Source of the DNA: Desulfuromonas sp.
GTDB taxonomy: Bacteria; Desulfobacterota; Desulfuromonadia; Desulfuromonadales; Geothermobacteraceae
Assembly: GCA_002868905.1 (NCBI GenBank)
Contig: PKUA01000067.1
Span: forward strand, 1-57,048
Length of the DNA stretch: 57,048 bases
Reading direction: 5' to 3'
How positions within the stretch are numbered: the first letter of the stretch is position 1; every line of letters begins with the position of its first letter. Shown here piece by piece: positions 46,437 through 55,524 of the stretch. The notes under the pieces were generated by a model, which had not been told where the DNA came from, did no database searches, and saw nothing but the letters and a program-made list of their open reading frames with translations. The translations under genes were made by a program, and so were the position numbers.

Positions 46437-46606
46437 GATTTGTTTGTTGATTGAGATTTGTTTTTTTGTTGTCAAAAGATGATTGGCCTGTCAGGGCAAG
46501 GAAAGTCGGAGAGAAACTTCTGTTGCCTGTCGAGTTCTTGCCTTTTAAGGCACTCTCTCAATCGATCCCCTCGTTTCTGACGTCGAATTCGCCCGAGGAA
46601 ATTTTC

Positions 46607-48484
46607 ATGGAAAGCCCCTGTCTCGATCGCCCGCTGCGGGTTCTTATTGTCGAAGATGTTGATGATGATGCCCTGCTGTTGGTGCGAAATCTTCGCAAAG
46701 GCGGATTCAAGCCTGATTACTTACGGGTTGATACACCGGACGGGTTGCGTAACGCATTACGCGACAATCAATGGGACCTGGTTCTGTCCGATTTCAATAT
46801 GCCGAGTTTTGACGGGTTCAACGCCTTGAAAATTGTCTCGGAACTTCGAAGCGATCTGCCTTTCATAATCGTATCAGGCGTCATTGGTGAGGAAGCGGCC
46901 GTTAATGTCATGAAGGCCGGTGCCAATGATTATGTTATGAAACGCAATCTTCCATTGTTACCGACTGCGGTTGAGAGAAGCCTGCGGGAGGCAGAGGAAG
47001 GGCGCCAATTACAGTCCGCACAGGAGCGACTGCGACATTCCGAGGAAAAATTTCGCAGTCTGTTTGAGGGGGCAGCCGATGCGATATTTTATCATCACCG
47101 TAATGGATCGATTCTTGAGGTTAATCAGGTAGCCTGTTTATCATTAGGGATGACCAGAGATGAATTGTTGCGTTGCAGAATCCAGGATTTTGTACGTGAA
47201 GCCCTTGATCCCGAGCAGACATCTCAGCTGGAGTGCCGGGGGAAGCTGGTTTTTCAGACTGTTCTTGTTGGAAAGGACGACCGGGAGATCCCGGTCGAAG
47301 TCAACAGTCGACTTTTGGACTATTCGGGTGAACAGGCCGTGTTGAGCATAGCCCGTGACATCAGTGAGCGCAAGAAAACTGCGATTGCACTAGGTGCGGC
47401 CCTGCAGAAAGCCGAGGAGGCACGCGACAAGATCAATGCTATTTTAAGTTCAATTGCAGACGGACTAATTGTGACGGATCCGGCTGGTCGGGTTGTCATG
47501 ATGAACCGAGCCGCCGAGGCGATGTTTTCTATGGAGGCCGAATCCGCTCTCGGGTGCCTGATCGAAGATGTCTTCCGGCAAGGGCCTTTGCACAAGGCTA
47601 TTGTGGAGGCTTATGCAGACAGCTTTGTCCCACGAACCATCGAATGGGACCAGAAGCCGGAGAGCGGAGGAAGTCCGCAGATTATCGAAGCTCGGATCGC
47701 TACGGTCAACAATCTGCAGGGTGAAAAGACCGGAGCGATTGCCATATTGCGAGATATTTCTCGCGAACGTGAACTCGACCGGATGAAAAGCGAGTTCGTC
47801 ACGGTCACCGCCCATGAACTCAGTACGCCTCTTGCTTCGATAATGGGATTCGCCGAACTTTTGCTGGATGAAAAAAAATTGAATCCGGAAGTGGAACAGG
47901 AAGCGCTCCAATATATTTATGAAAAGGCCGAGAAGCTGGAAAGAATAGTCGATGATTTGCTCAGCCTTAACCGGATCGAATTCGGTTTGCCGATTCGGTT
48001 GTCGGTGGCCCCGGTTGATTTAAAGGCAGTTATCGAAAAAATTTGTCGGTACTTTGCAAACCGCTCTCCGCACCACAGCTTCGAGGTCAACATTTCGCGA
48101 GACGATTTTGTTTTGAATTGTGACCAGGACCGGATGGAACAGGTTCTGGAGAACCTTCTCAGCAATGCGGTCAAATACTCGCCCGGCGGTGGCGTTGTCC
48201 GGCTCTCTGTCTCAATGGCCAATGGTCAGCTTGTCTTGCAAATTGAAGATGAAGGGGTCGGGATGAGCAAGGAACATCTTGCTCGGGTGTTCGACAAGTT
48301 CTACCGGGTCGATTCTTCAGATACGACCGCCAGTGGATTGGGACTCGGGCTCAGTATCGCCCGGGATATTATCGGGGCACATGGTGGGAACCTGGAATTG
48401 AAGAGTGAACCGAATCGGGGCACGATTGTAGAGGTCGCTCTGCCGATGGAGAGAGTTTGTCCCCAAACCATCAAAGTGCACTAG
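46607..48484 (+). CDS. soluble hybrid histidine kinase: REC-PAS-PAS-HisKA-HATPase
   Basis: 625 residues from ATG 46607 (GAGGA eight bases upstream); a longer frame to 46451 is rejected. N-terminal receiver with phospho-acceptor D62 (LVLSDFNMP), two PAS domains (about 150-265 and 275-390), HisKA with VTVTAHELSTPLASIMGFAE, and HATPase_c (NLLSNAVKYSPGGG, DEGVGM, GLGLGLSIARDI). No membrane segment. The receiver may be fed by another kinase, and the PAS domains suggest redox or small-ligand sensing. No partner gene is adjacent on the same transcript. Confidence 0.9.
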   Translation: MESPCLDRPLRVLIVEDVDDDALLLVRNLRKGGFKPDYLRVDTPDGLRNALRDNQWDLVLSDFNMPSFDGFNALKIVSELRSDLPFIIVSGVIGEEAAVNVMKAGANDYVMKRNLPLLPTAVERSLREAEEGRQLQSAQERLRHSEEKFRSLFEGAADAIFYHHRNGSILEVNQVACLSLGMTRDELLRCRIQDFVREALDPEQTSQLECRGKLVFQTVLVGKDDREIPVEVNSRLLDYSGEQAVLSIARDISERKKTAIALGAALQKAEEARDKINAILSSIADGLIVTDPAGRVVMMNRAAEAMFSMEAESALGCLIEDVFRQGPLHKAIVEAYADSFVPRTIEWDQKPESGGSPQIIEARIATVNNLQGEKTGAIAILRDISRERELDRMKSEFVTVTAHELSTPLASIMGFAELLLDEKKLNPEVEQEALQYIYEKAEKLERIVDDLLSLNRIEFGLPIRLSVAPVDLKAVIEKICRYFANRSPHHSFEVNISRDDFVLNCDQDRMEQVLENLLSNAVKYSPGGGVVRLSVSMANGQLVLQIEDEGVGMSKEHLARVFDKFYRVDSSDTTASGLGLGLSIARDIIGAHGGNLELKSEPNRGTIVEVALPMERVCPQTIKVH

Positions 48485-48761
48485 GGTGGTTTTGCAGAGG
48501 AAGAGTTTGTTTGGGCGCTCTTGACAAGGTCGTTGCATCTGAATGGAGATTTCCAGAGCAGTCGGCTTCTCTAGATTGACCCGGGTTCGTTTTCCCTCCG
48601 CGAGCTGTTCCGTCGGATGTTTTTCTGAGAGTTTCCCATTTTTGGGATTTCAGCTTCCTGGAAACATTCGGTGGCGCCCAGGAGTAGACTTGAGGTTCCG
48701 GTCCAGGAGTTCCTGGTCAGGAACATTGTTTTGTGTCCGTTTTTCGTTGAGTGGAGTTTGT

Positions 48762-50558
48762 ATGTCGAGTGGGGCAAGTCAGGGGGGAGCACCAACAAGA
48801 AGCGTCTCCTTGCCGGCCAAAGTACTGCTGGTTTCAGTGCTTGTCGGGGGCGCAGTTTGGTGGATCGTCAATATGCTCTGGTGTCCCCTGGATGTGTCCG
48901 ATATCTTCAACCAATCGTTAGATGATTTGTTGAGGGAAAAGGCTAGGCAGCAACGGGTTGGACTGAGTCAGCACATTCTATTGCATCGGCAGACGGTCAA
49001 TTTTCTCGCCGCGTCCGCTGCCATTCGGGAATATATGGAGGGGCCGGATTGGAAAGACACACCGGCCGCTGATGTGGATTTCCTGGATCGACCTCCAAAA
49101 TGGCTCCCGGAAATGGCCGGACTCAATCTTCCTTTGAAACCTCGCTATTTGATGGTGTTGAACTCCCGGGGCGAAATTAAGGAGGTTTATCAGGCCCGTC
49201 CCGACCCATTCCCTGCTCAATTTTTTCATCTTCCACAGGAATTGGTTGAGAACAGCCACGACAGGGTTGTGCTGACCATTCTTAAAGGGGGGGCTTTTTT
49301 GTGTGCATCCGAATCGATCAAGGGGGAGCGGGGCGAGGTGCTCGGCTCTTTGATGCTGTTCAGCCCGGTCGATGACGAGTTTTTTCGAATGTCAAATGGT
49401 GAGGCAAGTGAATGGAACTTGATTGTATTGTTGGATGGCGAGACACAGAAAGTCGTTGCCAGCAATCAACCGAAGTGGATTCCCAAAGGGATGTTGCTGG
49501 GGGATCTCGAACAGATTTTTCAGGTTGCAGGGATGGCAGCCAAGATTGATGGGAGCGAAGTTTACGGCCTTCAAATCGTGTCTCTGGTCCAACAAAAAGC
49601 CACAGCATCCTTGTCTGAGATGCTTCAGAAGAAAGAGAGGATCAACAGCGTCATTCAGGCTTTTTTATACATGGTTCCTCTTTTGGTTATCGTCCTCTGG
49701 TTGACGCGACGAATTACGAATTTGACCAGGCAAATTGAAATCGATACTGATGAGTTGGTTGGCCCAGGTGAATTGCAAGCCCATCAGGGAGACCAGCTAA
49801 AAGTTCTGGAACAGAGAATCAAAAGCATTATAAACGGACTGAAAACCAGGACTTCACAGCTGGAAACCGTAAATCGTGAGCTTGACAATATTACCTATGC
49901 GGTTTCACATGATCTTCGAGCACCGCTCAGAAGCATTGACGGGTTCAGTCAGGCGTTGGAAGAGGACAGTATGACAGCACTTGACGAGGATGGTCGTGAC
50001 TATCTCCGGCGGGTGAGAAAGGCAACCCAAAGACTCGAGTCTCTGATCGATTCACTGCTTAATTTGTCCCGAATCAATCGCCAGGAGTTAAGAATTGAAC
50101 CGGTGAATTTAAGTCATTGTGCCAAAGAGGTGATTGACAACCTGCGTCAGTCGGAGCCTGAAAGGACGGTCAATGTCATGATTGCTGACGGGGTTGTTGC
50201 TCAAGGCGACCCCCAGTTGCTTCATGTGGTTATGACGAATTTGCTGGAAAATGCCTGGAAGTTTTCCGCAAAGAGGGTCGACTCAAAGATCGAGTTCGGG
50301 GCCGTTGACCGGAAAGATTTGCGGTCTGAGATTTTAACCGATAAGCATGTTTACTTCCTGCGGGATAATGGTGTTGGATTTGATATGTCCTTTGCTGAAC
50401 AGATGTTCGGTCCCTTCCAACGCCTGCATCGAACCGAAGAATTTCCTGGCGTCGGGATTGGTCTGGCAACTGTACAACGGATCATTCAACGTCATGGGGG
50501 CCGGATATGGGCCGAAGGTGAAATTGATCGAGGGGCGACATTTTATTTTTATTTTTGA
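48762..50558 (+). CDS. membrane sensor histidine kinase, phytochrome-type HisKA
   Basis: 598 residues from ATG 48762 (GGAG six bases upstream). TM1 about 20-40, extracytoplasmic sensor region about 41-298, TM2 about 299-317, a HAMP-like linker and coiled coil, then HisKA with AVSHDLRAPLRSIDGF (His near 382), HATPase_c with NLLENAWKFSA, DNGVGFD and GIGLATVQRIIQRHGG. The C-terminus FYFYF is common in kinases that pair with Rcp1-like CheY proteins, and one lies 69 bases downstream. The signal is unknown. The 277-base gap before it holds no other recognisable feature. Confidence 0.9.
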   Translation: MSSGASQGGAPTRSVSLPAKVLLVSVLVGGAVWWIVNMLWCPLDVSDIFNQSLDDLLREKARQQRVGLSQHILLHRQTVNFLAASAAIREYMEGPDWKDTPAADVDFLDRPPKWLPEMAGLNLPLKPRYLMVLNSRGEIKEVYQARPDPFPAQFFHLPQELVENSHDRVVLTILKGGAFLCASESIKGERGEVLGSLMLFSPVDDEFFRMSNGEASEWNLIVLLDGETQKVVASNQPKWIPKGMLLGDLEQIFQVAGMAAKIDGSEVYGLQIVSLVQQKATASLSEMLQKKERINSVIQAFLYMVPLLVIVLWLTRRITNLTRQIEIDTDELVGPGELQAHQGDQLKVLEQRIKSIINGLKTRTSQLETVNRELDNITYAVSHDLRAPLRSIDGFSQALEEDSMTALDEDGRDYLRRVRKATQRLESLIDSLLNLSRINRQELRIEPVNLSHCAKEVIDNLRQSEPERTVNVMIADGVVAQGDPQLLHVVMTNLLENAWKFSAKRVDSKIEFGAVDRKDLRSEILTDKHVYFLRDNGVGFDMSFAEQMFGPFQRLHRTEEFPGVGIGLATVQRIIQRHGGRIWAEGEIDRGATFYFYF

Positions 50559-50627
50559 TGTTAAAAGCGGATAAGTTATTATTTCAAGGTGGGCCTACGA
50601 TTTAATGAGCCAAAAGGTGGTGGTGGA

Positions 50628-51086
50628 ATGCAGATTAAAACGGTTTTGTTGGTCGAAGACAATCAGGATGACGAACTTCTGACGATTCGAGCTTTCAGGA
50701 AAAACAGGATTACCAACGAAGTAGCCGTCGTGCGGGACGGCGCCGAAGCTCTTGATTACCTGCACGGGACAGGTGATTTCAGCGGAAAGGAGCCTCCGCC
50801 GTTGCCGGAATGCGTTTTGCTGGATTTGAATCTGCCCAAGGTTTCCGGATTGCAGGTTTTAAAGAAGATTCGCGAGCATTCCCGTACCAAGTTGTTACCG
50901 GTTATCGTGCTGACCTCCTCGAAGGAAGAGAGAGACCTGGTCGAGAGTTATAAACTCGGTGCCAACAGTTATATCCGCAAACCGGTCGATTTCGAGCAAT
51001 TCATTGAGGCGGTGCGGCAATTAGGCTTGTACTGGCTGGTGTTGAACGAGTCCCCGATCAAGGATGATCAGGCAGAACAGGAATAG
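50628..51086 (+). CDS. CheY/Rcp1-like single-domain response regulator
   Basis: 152 residues from ATG 50628 (AAGGTGGTGG upstream). Acidic pocket E10 D11, phospho-acceptor D66 (VLLDLNLP), conserved Thr/Ser in VIVLTSS, and Lys in IRKPVDF. The NDDE/EALDYLHGTG insertion after helix 1 is characteristic of Rcp1-type regulators that partner phytochrome-like kinases. No output domain, so it acts by phosphotransfer or protein contact. Likely cognate of the kinase just upstream. Confidence 0.92.
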   Translation: MQIKTVLLVEDNQDDELLTIRAFRKNRITNEVAVVRDGAEALDYLHGTGDFSGKEPPPLPECVLLDLNLPKVSGLQVLKKIREHSRTKLLPVIVLTSSKEERDLVESYKLGANSYIRKPVDFEQFIEAVRQLGLYWLVLNESPIKDDQAEQE

Positions 51087-51090
51087 GCGA

Positions 51091-51363
51091 TCAAAGCCGG
51101 AAGGAACTCCCTTCTTCCCGAATGACCTGAATCAATACTTCGCATTGGGAACAGGCTATAGCGTTAGAACGCGGGGCAAGCATAAGGTCCCTGCGACATT
51201 CGGTATTTTCTATCCGCCAGCAGTAGCGGCCAGCATTTACACCATTGTTGATCCCATTAAAAAACGGTTCCGTTGCGGCGGGGCAGGTGCCGTTTTCCTT
51301 GACTCTCTCTCCCCCCGGCTCTTTGCCGCAATGCTTTATTTCCCAGCAGTTCAATTTTTTCAT
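51091..51363 (-). CDS. two-CW domain protein
   Basis: 90 residues from ATG 51363 (AAGGA five bases upstream). NCWEIKHCGKEPGG, CPAA, NAGRYCWRIENTEC and CSQCEVL are the spaced Cys-Trp motifs of the two-CW family common in Deltaproteobacteria, probably metal- or disulfide-stabilised. The family is often found with or inside signalling proteins. It is convergent with the CheY-like gene (four bases between stops). Function unknown. Confidence 0.85.
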   Translation of the reverse strand: MKKLNCWEIKHCGKEPGGERVKENGTCPAATEPFFNGINNGVNAGRYCWRIENTECRRDLMLAPRSNAIACSQCEVLIQVIREEGSSFRL

Positions 51364-51495
51364 CACAATCCTTCAGGGCGGGTTGGTTCACATCTTGTTC
51401 CGTTGCTACGAATAATTCTAAAGTGAATTCATTCTGATATCAAGTCTGTTTTTCGCCCGGGTTGACGAGGAACCAGGTCCGGAGGTTAAGGGAAA

Positions 51496-53001
51496 TCAGT
51501 GCCTGGGTTTGACCGAAAAGGGATAATCGAGCCAATCCGCATCGTCATAATGGGCTCGACCGACGAGAGTGATAGGTTGATGACCCCGTTGCTTCATGCT
51601 TCCAACCGATGGGATTCCCATCGGGAAAAAGAAAAAGCGCTCGATCCTTTCACTGCCAGGTAAAACTCCCTGGCTGTCAAACAGGCTGATACTTTGTCCT
51701 CCTGACAGAGGGATCTGCTCAAGTAATTTGTAGGGAAGGAGTCGGTAGGTTCCGGTTCGCTCCAATTCAGGCTCTCTTTTCAGGAGGCGTTCAACCTGGT
51801 GCCACCCTGCATTGATGGCGATAGTCGGCTTGTGGCGTTCATCCCACTTCGGCAGGGTCTGGGCTAAGAGAGGATCGGGAGCCCATGGGACATCCCGTGA
51901 TTCAAGACCGGAATCAACGGCTGGAAAATATTGGAGATAGCAGCCGCAGTTGTTCATGACCTGCAACAGGAACGGTTGTCCCGAATCATCAATCGAAACA
52001 CCAATGGTCAGGCCGTCGAACGCGCCGTGTTCGAACCACGGGGTTTTCTCCCCGGTCCGTTCGGGGTACCAGTTGACATAGTTGATGCGTAAGAAGGGCT
52101 GTCCGGCGCGGAGTCCATGATCCAGGTAGTAATAGAAAGTTGGCTCTTCCGTTACGATATGGGGAGCGTTGCCATTGTGATCAACACGTCCCCACAGGTC
52201 GGCACCGGTTTCTTCCTGCTGGATGAGAGTCGGCGCGTAGGTTGCGGCCAACAGTTGAGCCTGGTGTTCATCCGGCAGAGGAACTCCCAGTGGGTTGCTG
52301 CTGGTTTGGCGAATGAGTTCTCCGGCCTGGGCCATTGACAGGGGGGCGTCGTCCATCAGGCTGTAGAGTCTCCAGTCTCCATCATTCAGAAGCTCGCTCT
52401 CGGGACGTTGCAGCCAGGATTCGCGTTCCTCATAAGCATCCACGACGGCAAGGGTAAAAACGGGGGCAATCAGCGGGTAGAGACCGAGAACCCGATAAGT
52501 CGTAGAGTAGTTATCCGGCACCTTAGCGTCTCTCAAGGCCTCGAGGAGTTGAGAGGGGTCGGTCAGATGATGACGTAGTAAAATTCGGGCTCCTGCCTCA
52601 TATTGCTCCAGAATGGAAGCCGTCGAACTGTTGTTGAGAGAGAGCCGATCGGCTAATTGGCTTTTGCTGGTTGAATCCAGACAGGAAATTTCACCAGCCA
52701 CGCTTTTGCTGTCGAATTCACGGGCCACTTTCAGAAGCAGGGCGAGAGTTTCTGCCGAGAGTGGATGGTTTGTTTGGCTCTGCCAGAAGCGGTTGAGTCG
52801 AAGGAAGGGAAGACCCGGAACCTGGTGGTAGGCGATGTTACGACAACTCTGGCTATCTATGATTTCGTGAATAATTGCGACGGAATCGCCTTCGTTCTCC
52901 AGGGGGGCTGGTCGCTGTGGAATTGTTCTTAAAGGAGTTGAACAGCCGCAGATTGAAGCGACTAACAGAGGGAGGAAAAACGTGAACAGAAAGAATTTCA
53001 T
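51496..53001 (-). CDS. unknown lipoprotein
   Basis: 501 residues from ATG 53001 (AGGGGG upstream). Signal peptide with lipobox I-C-G-C, acylated Cys at 20. The mature part contains segments such as SLMDDAPLSMAQAGELIRQ, FYYYLDHGLRAGQPFLRINY and NAGWHQVERLL that suggest a compact enzyme-like domain, but I do not recognise the family. It follows the FXD gene by 56 bases on the same strand and could be co-transcribed. Surface or periplasmic location is inferred from the signal. Confidence 0.8.
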   Translation of the reverse strand: MKFFLFTFFLPLLVASICGCSTPLRTIPQRPAPLENEGDSVAIIHEIIDSQSCRNIAYHQVPGLPFLRLNRFWQSQTNHPLSAETLALLLKVAREFDSKSVAGEISCLDSTSKSQLADRLSLNNSSTASILEQYEAGARILLRHHLTDPSQLLEALRDAKVPDNYSTTYRVLGLYPLIAPVFTLAVVDAYEERESWLQRPESELLNDGDWRLYSLMDDAPLSMAQAGELIRQTSSNPLGVPLPDEHQAQLLAATYAPTLIQQEETGADLWGRVDHNGNAPHIVTEEPTFYYYLDHGLRAGQPFLRINYVNWYPERTGEKTPWFEHGAFDGLTIGVSIDDSGQPFLLQVMNNCGCYLQYFPAVDSGLESRDVPWAPDPLLAQTLPKWDERHKPTIAINAGWHQVERLLKREPELERTGTYRLLPYKLLEQIPLSGGQSISLFDSQGVLPGSERIERFFFFPMGIPSVGSMKQRGHQPITLVGRAHYDDADWLDYPFSVKPRH

Positions 53002-53057
53002 GGTGCCGAACCCCCTCATTTCGGGATGAATTCAGTGCGCGAATCAGAAATGGACAG

Positions 53058-53264
53058 CTACTCCTCAGGTATCTTGAATACCTCCAGGACGCCGGGAAGC
53101 TGACGCAGTGAATCCTGGTCTATGTTGGCAGTTTCGCCGATCACTCCGAGAATGATCCTGTTAGCCCCGGTTGATTGGTGAAAATCGAAATCCCGATCGA
53201 CCAGGTACTGCTTGACCTGCTGCAACTGATTTTCATCGGCACTTTTGCTCATAACCACCAACAT
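53058..53264 (-). CDS. free-standing DAHP-synthase-type ferredoxin-like (FXD) domain
   Basis: 68 residues from ATG 53264 (GGGGAG eight bases upstream), ending in TAG. LVVMSKSADENQLQQVKQYL, then ANRIILGVIGETANIDQD and LPGVLEVFKI match the N-terminal FXD regulatory domain of type-I-beta DAHP synthases, which normally continues into a catalytic barrel. Here the barrel is absent and the next gene is a lipoprotein. It lies four bases after chorismate mutase, so the two are coupled. Either a trans-acting allosteric subunit or a remnant of a split aroF. Confidence 0.8.
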   Translation of the reverse strand: MLVVMSKSADENQLQQVKQYLVDRDFDFHQSTGANRIILGVIGETANIDQDSLRQLPGVLEVFKIPEE

Positions 53265-53268
53265 AGTC

Positions 53269-53541
53269 TTACTCCCCTTTGGATTTGGCTCGTTCCAGGC
53301 TGCGCGATTCATCGATCACCCGCTCAAAAAGCCTGATGATTGCCGCGTTGTCCAGCGGCCCGGAGTTCATGTCGCACATCCGCTTGAAGATACGTTTCTC
53401 GCGCTCCGGGTCGTAAATCGGTTTGCCGATATCCTTCTTCAGGTGGCCGATTTCCAAGGCCAATGCAGCCCGCCGATTGAAAATCTGCAAAAGTTCGTCG
53501 TCGAGGCGATCAATGGCAATTCGAATGTCGTCTATTGTCAT
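53269..53541 (-). CDS. chorismate mutase, AroQ class
   Basis: 90 residues from ATG 53541 (AGGA seven bases upstream). The helical AroQ pattern IDRLDDELLQIFNRRAALALEIGHLKK, then YDPEREKRIFKRM and AAIIRLFERVIDESRSLE, carries the usual Arg, Lys and Glu/Gln active-site residues. Converts chorismate to prephenate for Phe/Tyr synthesis. It lies 49 bases after nadB and four bases before the FXD gene. It stands alone, without fused prephenate dehydratase. Confidence 0.92.
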   Translation of the reverse strand: MTIDDIRIAIDRLDDELLQIFNRRAALALEIGHLKKDIGKPIYDPEREKRIFKRMCDMNSGPLDNAAIIRLFERVIDESRSLERAKSKGE

Positions 53542-53590
53542 AGGGTGTCCTGCTCGTCAGGCAAACCGGAGAGTGCAACTCTGTTATGTT

Positions 53591-55189
53591 TCAAAAGGGC
53601 CGGTGAAGTACCGTGTCACGCTTCCAGTGGGCATCATCCACGTTCGGGTAGTCGATGTTGAAGTGCAGCCCCCGACTTTCTTTCCGTTCCAGGGCGCAGC
53701 GTACAATCAGTTCGGCCACGGTGGTGATGTTGCGCAGCTCGATTAAATCGGAGGTGATCAGGAAATCCCAGTAGTAATCGGTGATCTCCTCCTGAATCAT
53801 TTTGATACGTCGGAGTGCTCTGACCAGGCGTTTGTTGGAGCGCACGATGCCGACGTAATTCCACATGCTGCGTCGGATTTCATCCCAGTTGTGGGCGACA
53901 ACCACTTCTTCGTCGCTGTCGGTGGCGTTGCCGCTGTCCCAGGGTGGGATGGCCGGAAAATCTTGAGGACAATCGGAGTATCTCTCAAGACAGCGCCGGG
54001 CACCGCGCTCGGCATAGACCACACCTTCGAGCAGGCTGTTGCTCGCAAGGCGGTTTGCGCCATGCAACCCGGAGCAAGAGACTTCGCCAATGGCAAACAG
54101 GTTGGGTAGATCGGTCTCTCCCCAACCATCGATCCGGACTCCACCGCAAAGGTAGTGTGCCGCCGGAACGACCGGTATCGGCTCGGTCGTGATGTCGATG
54201 CCATACGTGCGACAGGTCTCCGAAATGTGTGGAAAATGATTGTGGATGAAATCGGCCCCTTTGTGGGTGATATCGAGAAAGACGCAATCATCTCCGTGCA
54301 CCTTCATCTCATTGTCGATAGCGCGGGCAACGATGTCTCTGGGAGCCAGGTCCTTGAGTTGGTGATACTGTTCCATGAACGGAGTGCCGTCCTTGCGTTG
54401 TAGAACGGCCCCCTCTCCACGGACCGCTTCCGAAATCAGAAATGACTTGGCGTGCGGATGATACAGGGTGGTTGGGTGGAATTGCATGAATTCCATGTTC
54501 GAGACCGTAGCGCCGGCCCGGTAGGCCATAGCTACGCCATCGCCGGTCGCAACATCCGGATTGCAGGTGTAGAGGTAGACCTTCCCAGCTCCTCCTGTTG
54601 CAAGAACGGTAAAGCGCGCTCCAATGGTGATGATATCGTTGTCATTGATGTCGAGGATATAAGCGCCGAGGCAGCGATCAGGTCCGGCAACCTTGCCGGT
54701 TGCCTTGTGCGCCGTGATCAGGTCGATGGCGATATGATGTTCATGAATCGTGATGTTGGGATGGGCCAGGGCCGCTTCGACCAGGGCTCGCTCGATCTCC
54801 TGACCGGTCAGATCCTTGGCATGCAGAATACGTCGATGGCTGTGCCCCCCCTCGCGGTGCAGGTCGAAGCTGTCATCTTCGTTCCGGGTAAACTGGACTC
54901 CCCAGTCGACCAGGTCCTTGATGGCGTCAGGACCGGACTCGACGACCATTTTGACAATTTCGGAGTTGGAGAGATGCACGCCGGCAACCATGGTATCCTT
55001 GACGTGGTTGGCAAACGAGTCATCCTGGGAGATGACCGAGGCAATGCCACCCTGGGCCAGGTTGGTTGCTGTTTCCGAGATGCTTCGCTTGGTGACGACC
55101 GTGACAGCTCCTCGCTCCGCAACCTTGAGGGCATAGGAAAGGCCGGCAATGCCGCTGCCGATAATCAGGAAATCGGTGGTCCGTTTCAT
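53591..55189 (-). CDS. nadB: L-aspartate oxidase
   Basis: 532 residues. FAD-binding DFLIIGSGIAGLSYALKVAE, then TNLAQGGIASV, HREGGHSHRRILHA (catalytic region), EFMQFHPTTLYHP, GGVRIDGWGETDLPNLFAIGEV and the C-terminal helical domain with RNITTVAELIVRCALERKESRG. Oxidises aspartate to iminoaspartate, the first step of NAD synthesis; nadA and nadC are not in the window. Anaerobes of this group use fumarate or another acceptor instead of oxygen. Promoter at 55292-55320. Confidence 0.95.
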   Translation of the reverse strand: MKRTTDFLIIGSGIAGLSYALKVAERGAVTVVTKRSISETATNLAQGGIASVISQDDSFANHVKDTMVAGVHLSNSEIVKMVVESGPDAIKDLVDWGVQFTRNEDDSFDLHREGGHSHRRILHAKDLTGQEIERALVEAALAHPNITIHEHHIAIDLITAHKATGKVAGPDRCLGAYILDINDNDIITIGARFTVLATGGAGKVYLYTCNPDVATGDGVAMAYRAGATVSNMEFMQFHPTTLYHPHAKSFLISEAVRGEGAVLQRKDGTPFMEQYHQLKDLAPRDIVARAIDNEMKVHGDDCVFLDITHKGADFIHNHFPHISETCRTYGIDITTEPIPVVPAAHYLCGGVRIDGWGETDLPNLFAIGEVSCSGLHGANRLASNSLLEGVVYAERGARRCLERYSDCPQDFPAIPPWDSGNATDSDEEVVVAHNWDEIRRSMWNYVGIVRSNKRLVRALRRIKMIQEEITDYYWDFLITSDLIELRNITTVAELIVRCALERKESRGLHFNIDYPNVDDAHWKRDTVLHRPF

Positions 55190-55291
55190 GGTTGCATCTG
55201 CCTTTGTCGTCGTAAATCAGGCCAGTGTTTTTTTTCGGCACGCCACTTGCTAAAGATATGCAGTAGCCGACGCCTTGCCTTGAACGTGTAA

Positions 55292-55320
55292 ACATTATCC
55301 GTAGTCTGAGGCTCTGTCAA
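55292..55320 (-). promoter_or_regulatory. promoter of nadB operon
   Basis: Minus strand TTGACA (55315-55320), 17-base spacer, TAATGT (55292-55297). The leader is about 95 bases to ATG 55189; no riboswitch recognised. Confidence 0.7.
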
Positions 55321-55400
55321 CCTTTTTGCCGGGCAAAACAGCTTGAAATCAAAGAGGTTTTCGGTTATACATAACTGGCTAGCCCATGAGGTGAGTCAGA

Positions 55401-55430
55401 GTGGGTGTTGTCGGTTCGGTGGGTGTTGTC
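55401..55430 (+). repeat. 12-bp direct repeat in the nadB / transglycosylase gap
   Basis: GTGGGTGTTGTC occurs at 55401-55412 and again at 55419-55430, 18 bases apart start to start. It lies upstream of the lytic transglycosylase (start 55525). Possible binding site for a tandem regulator. Otherwise the gap 55190-55524 holds only the nadB promoter. Confidence 0.5.
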
Positions 55431-55524
55431 CCGATCGATTCTGCAGGGTCGCATGCTGATTCTGTGGTCGCCATTGAGGAGGGCACCTGGTCCCCGCAGT
55501 GGGAGTGTTGAGTAAAGGGAATTC

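Noticed and set aside
46398-46606. c-di-GMP (GEMM) riboswitch in the 200-base leader of the hybrid kinase
   Set aside because: A GTCAGGGCAAGGAAAG stretch is vaguely reminiscent, but the conserved paired helices and the tetraloop/receptor of GEMM are missing.
48543-48761. N-terminal extension of the membrane histidine kinase
   Set aside because: The in-frame extension is Ser/Arg/Phe-rich with no motif, and ATG 48762 has a well-spaced GGAG and opens directly before the first membrane helix.
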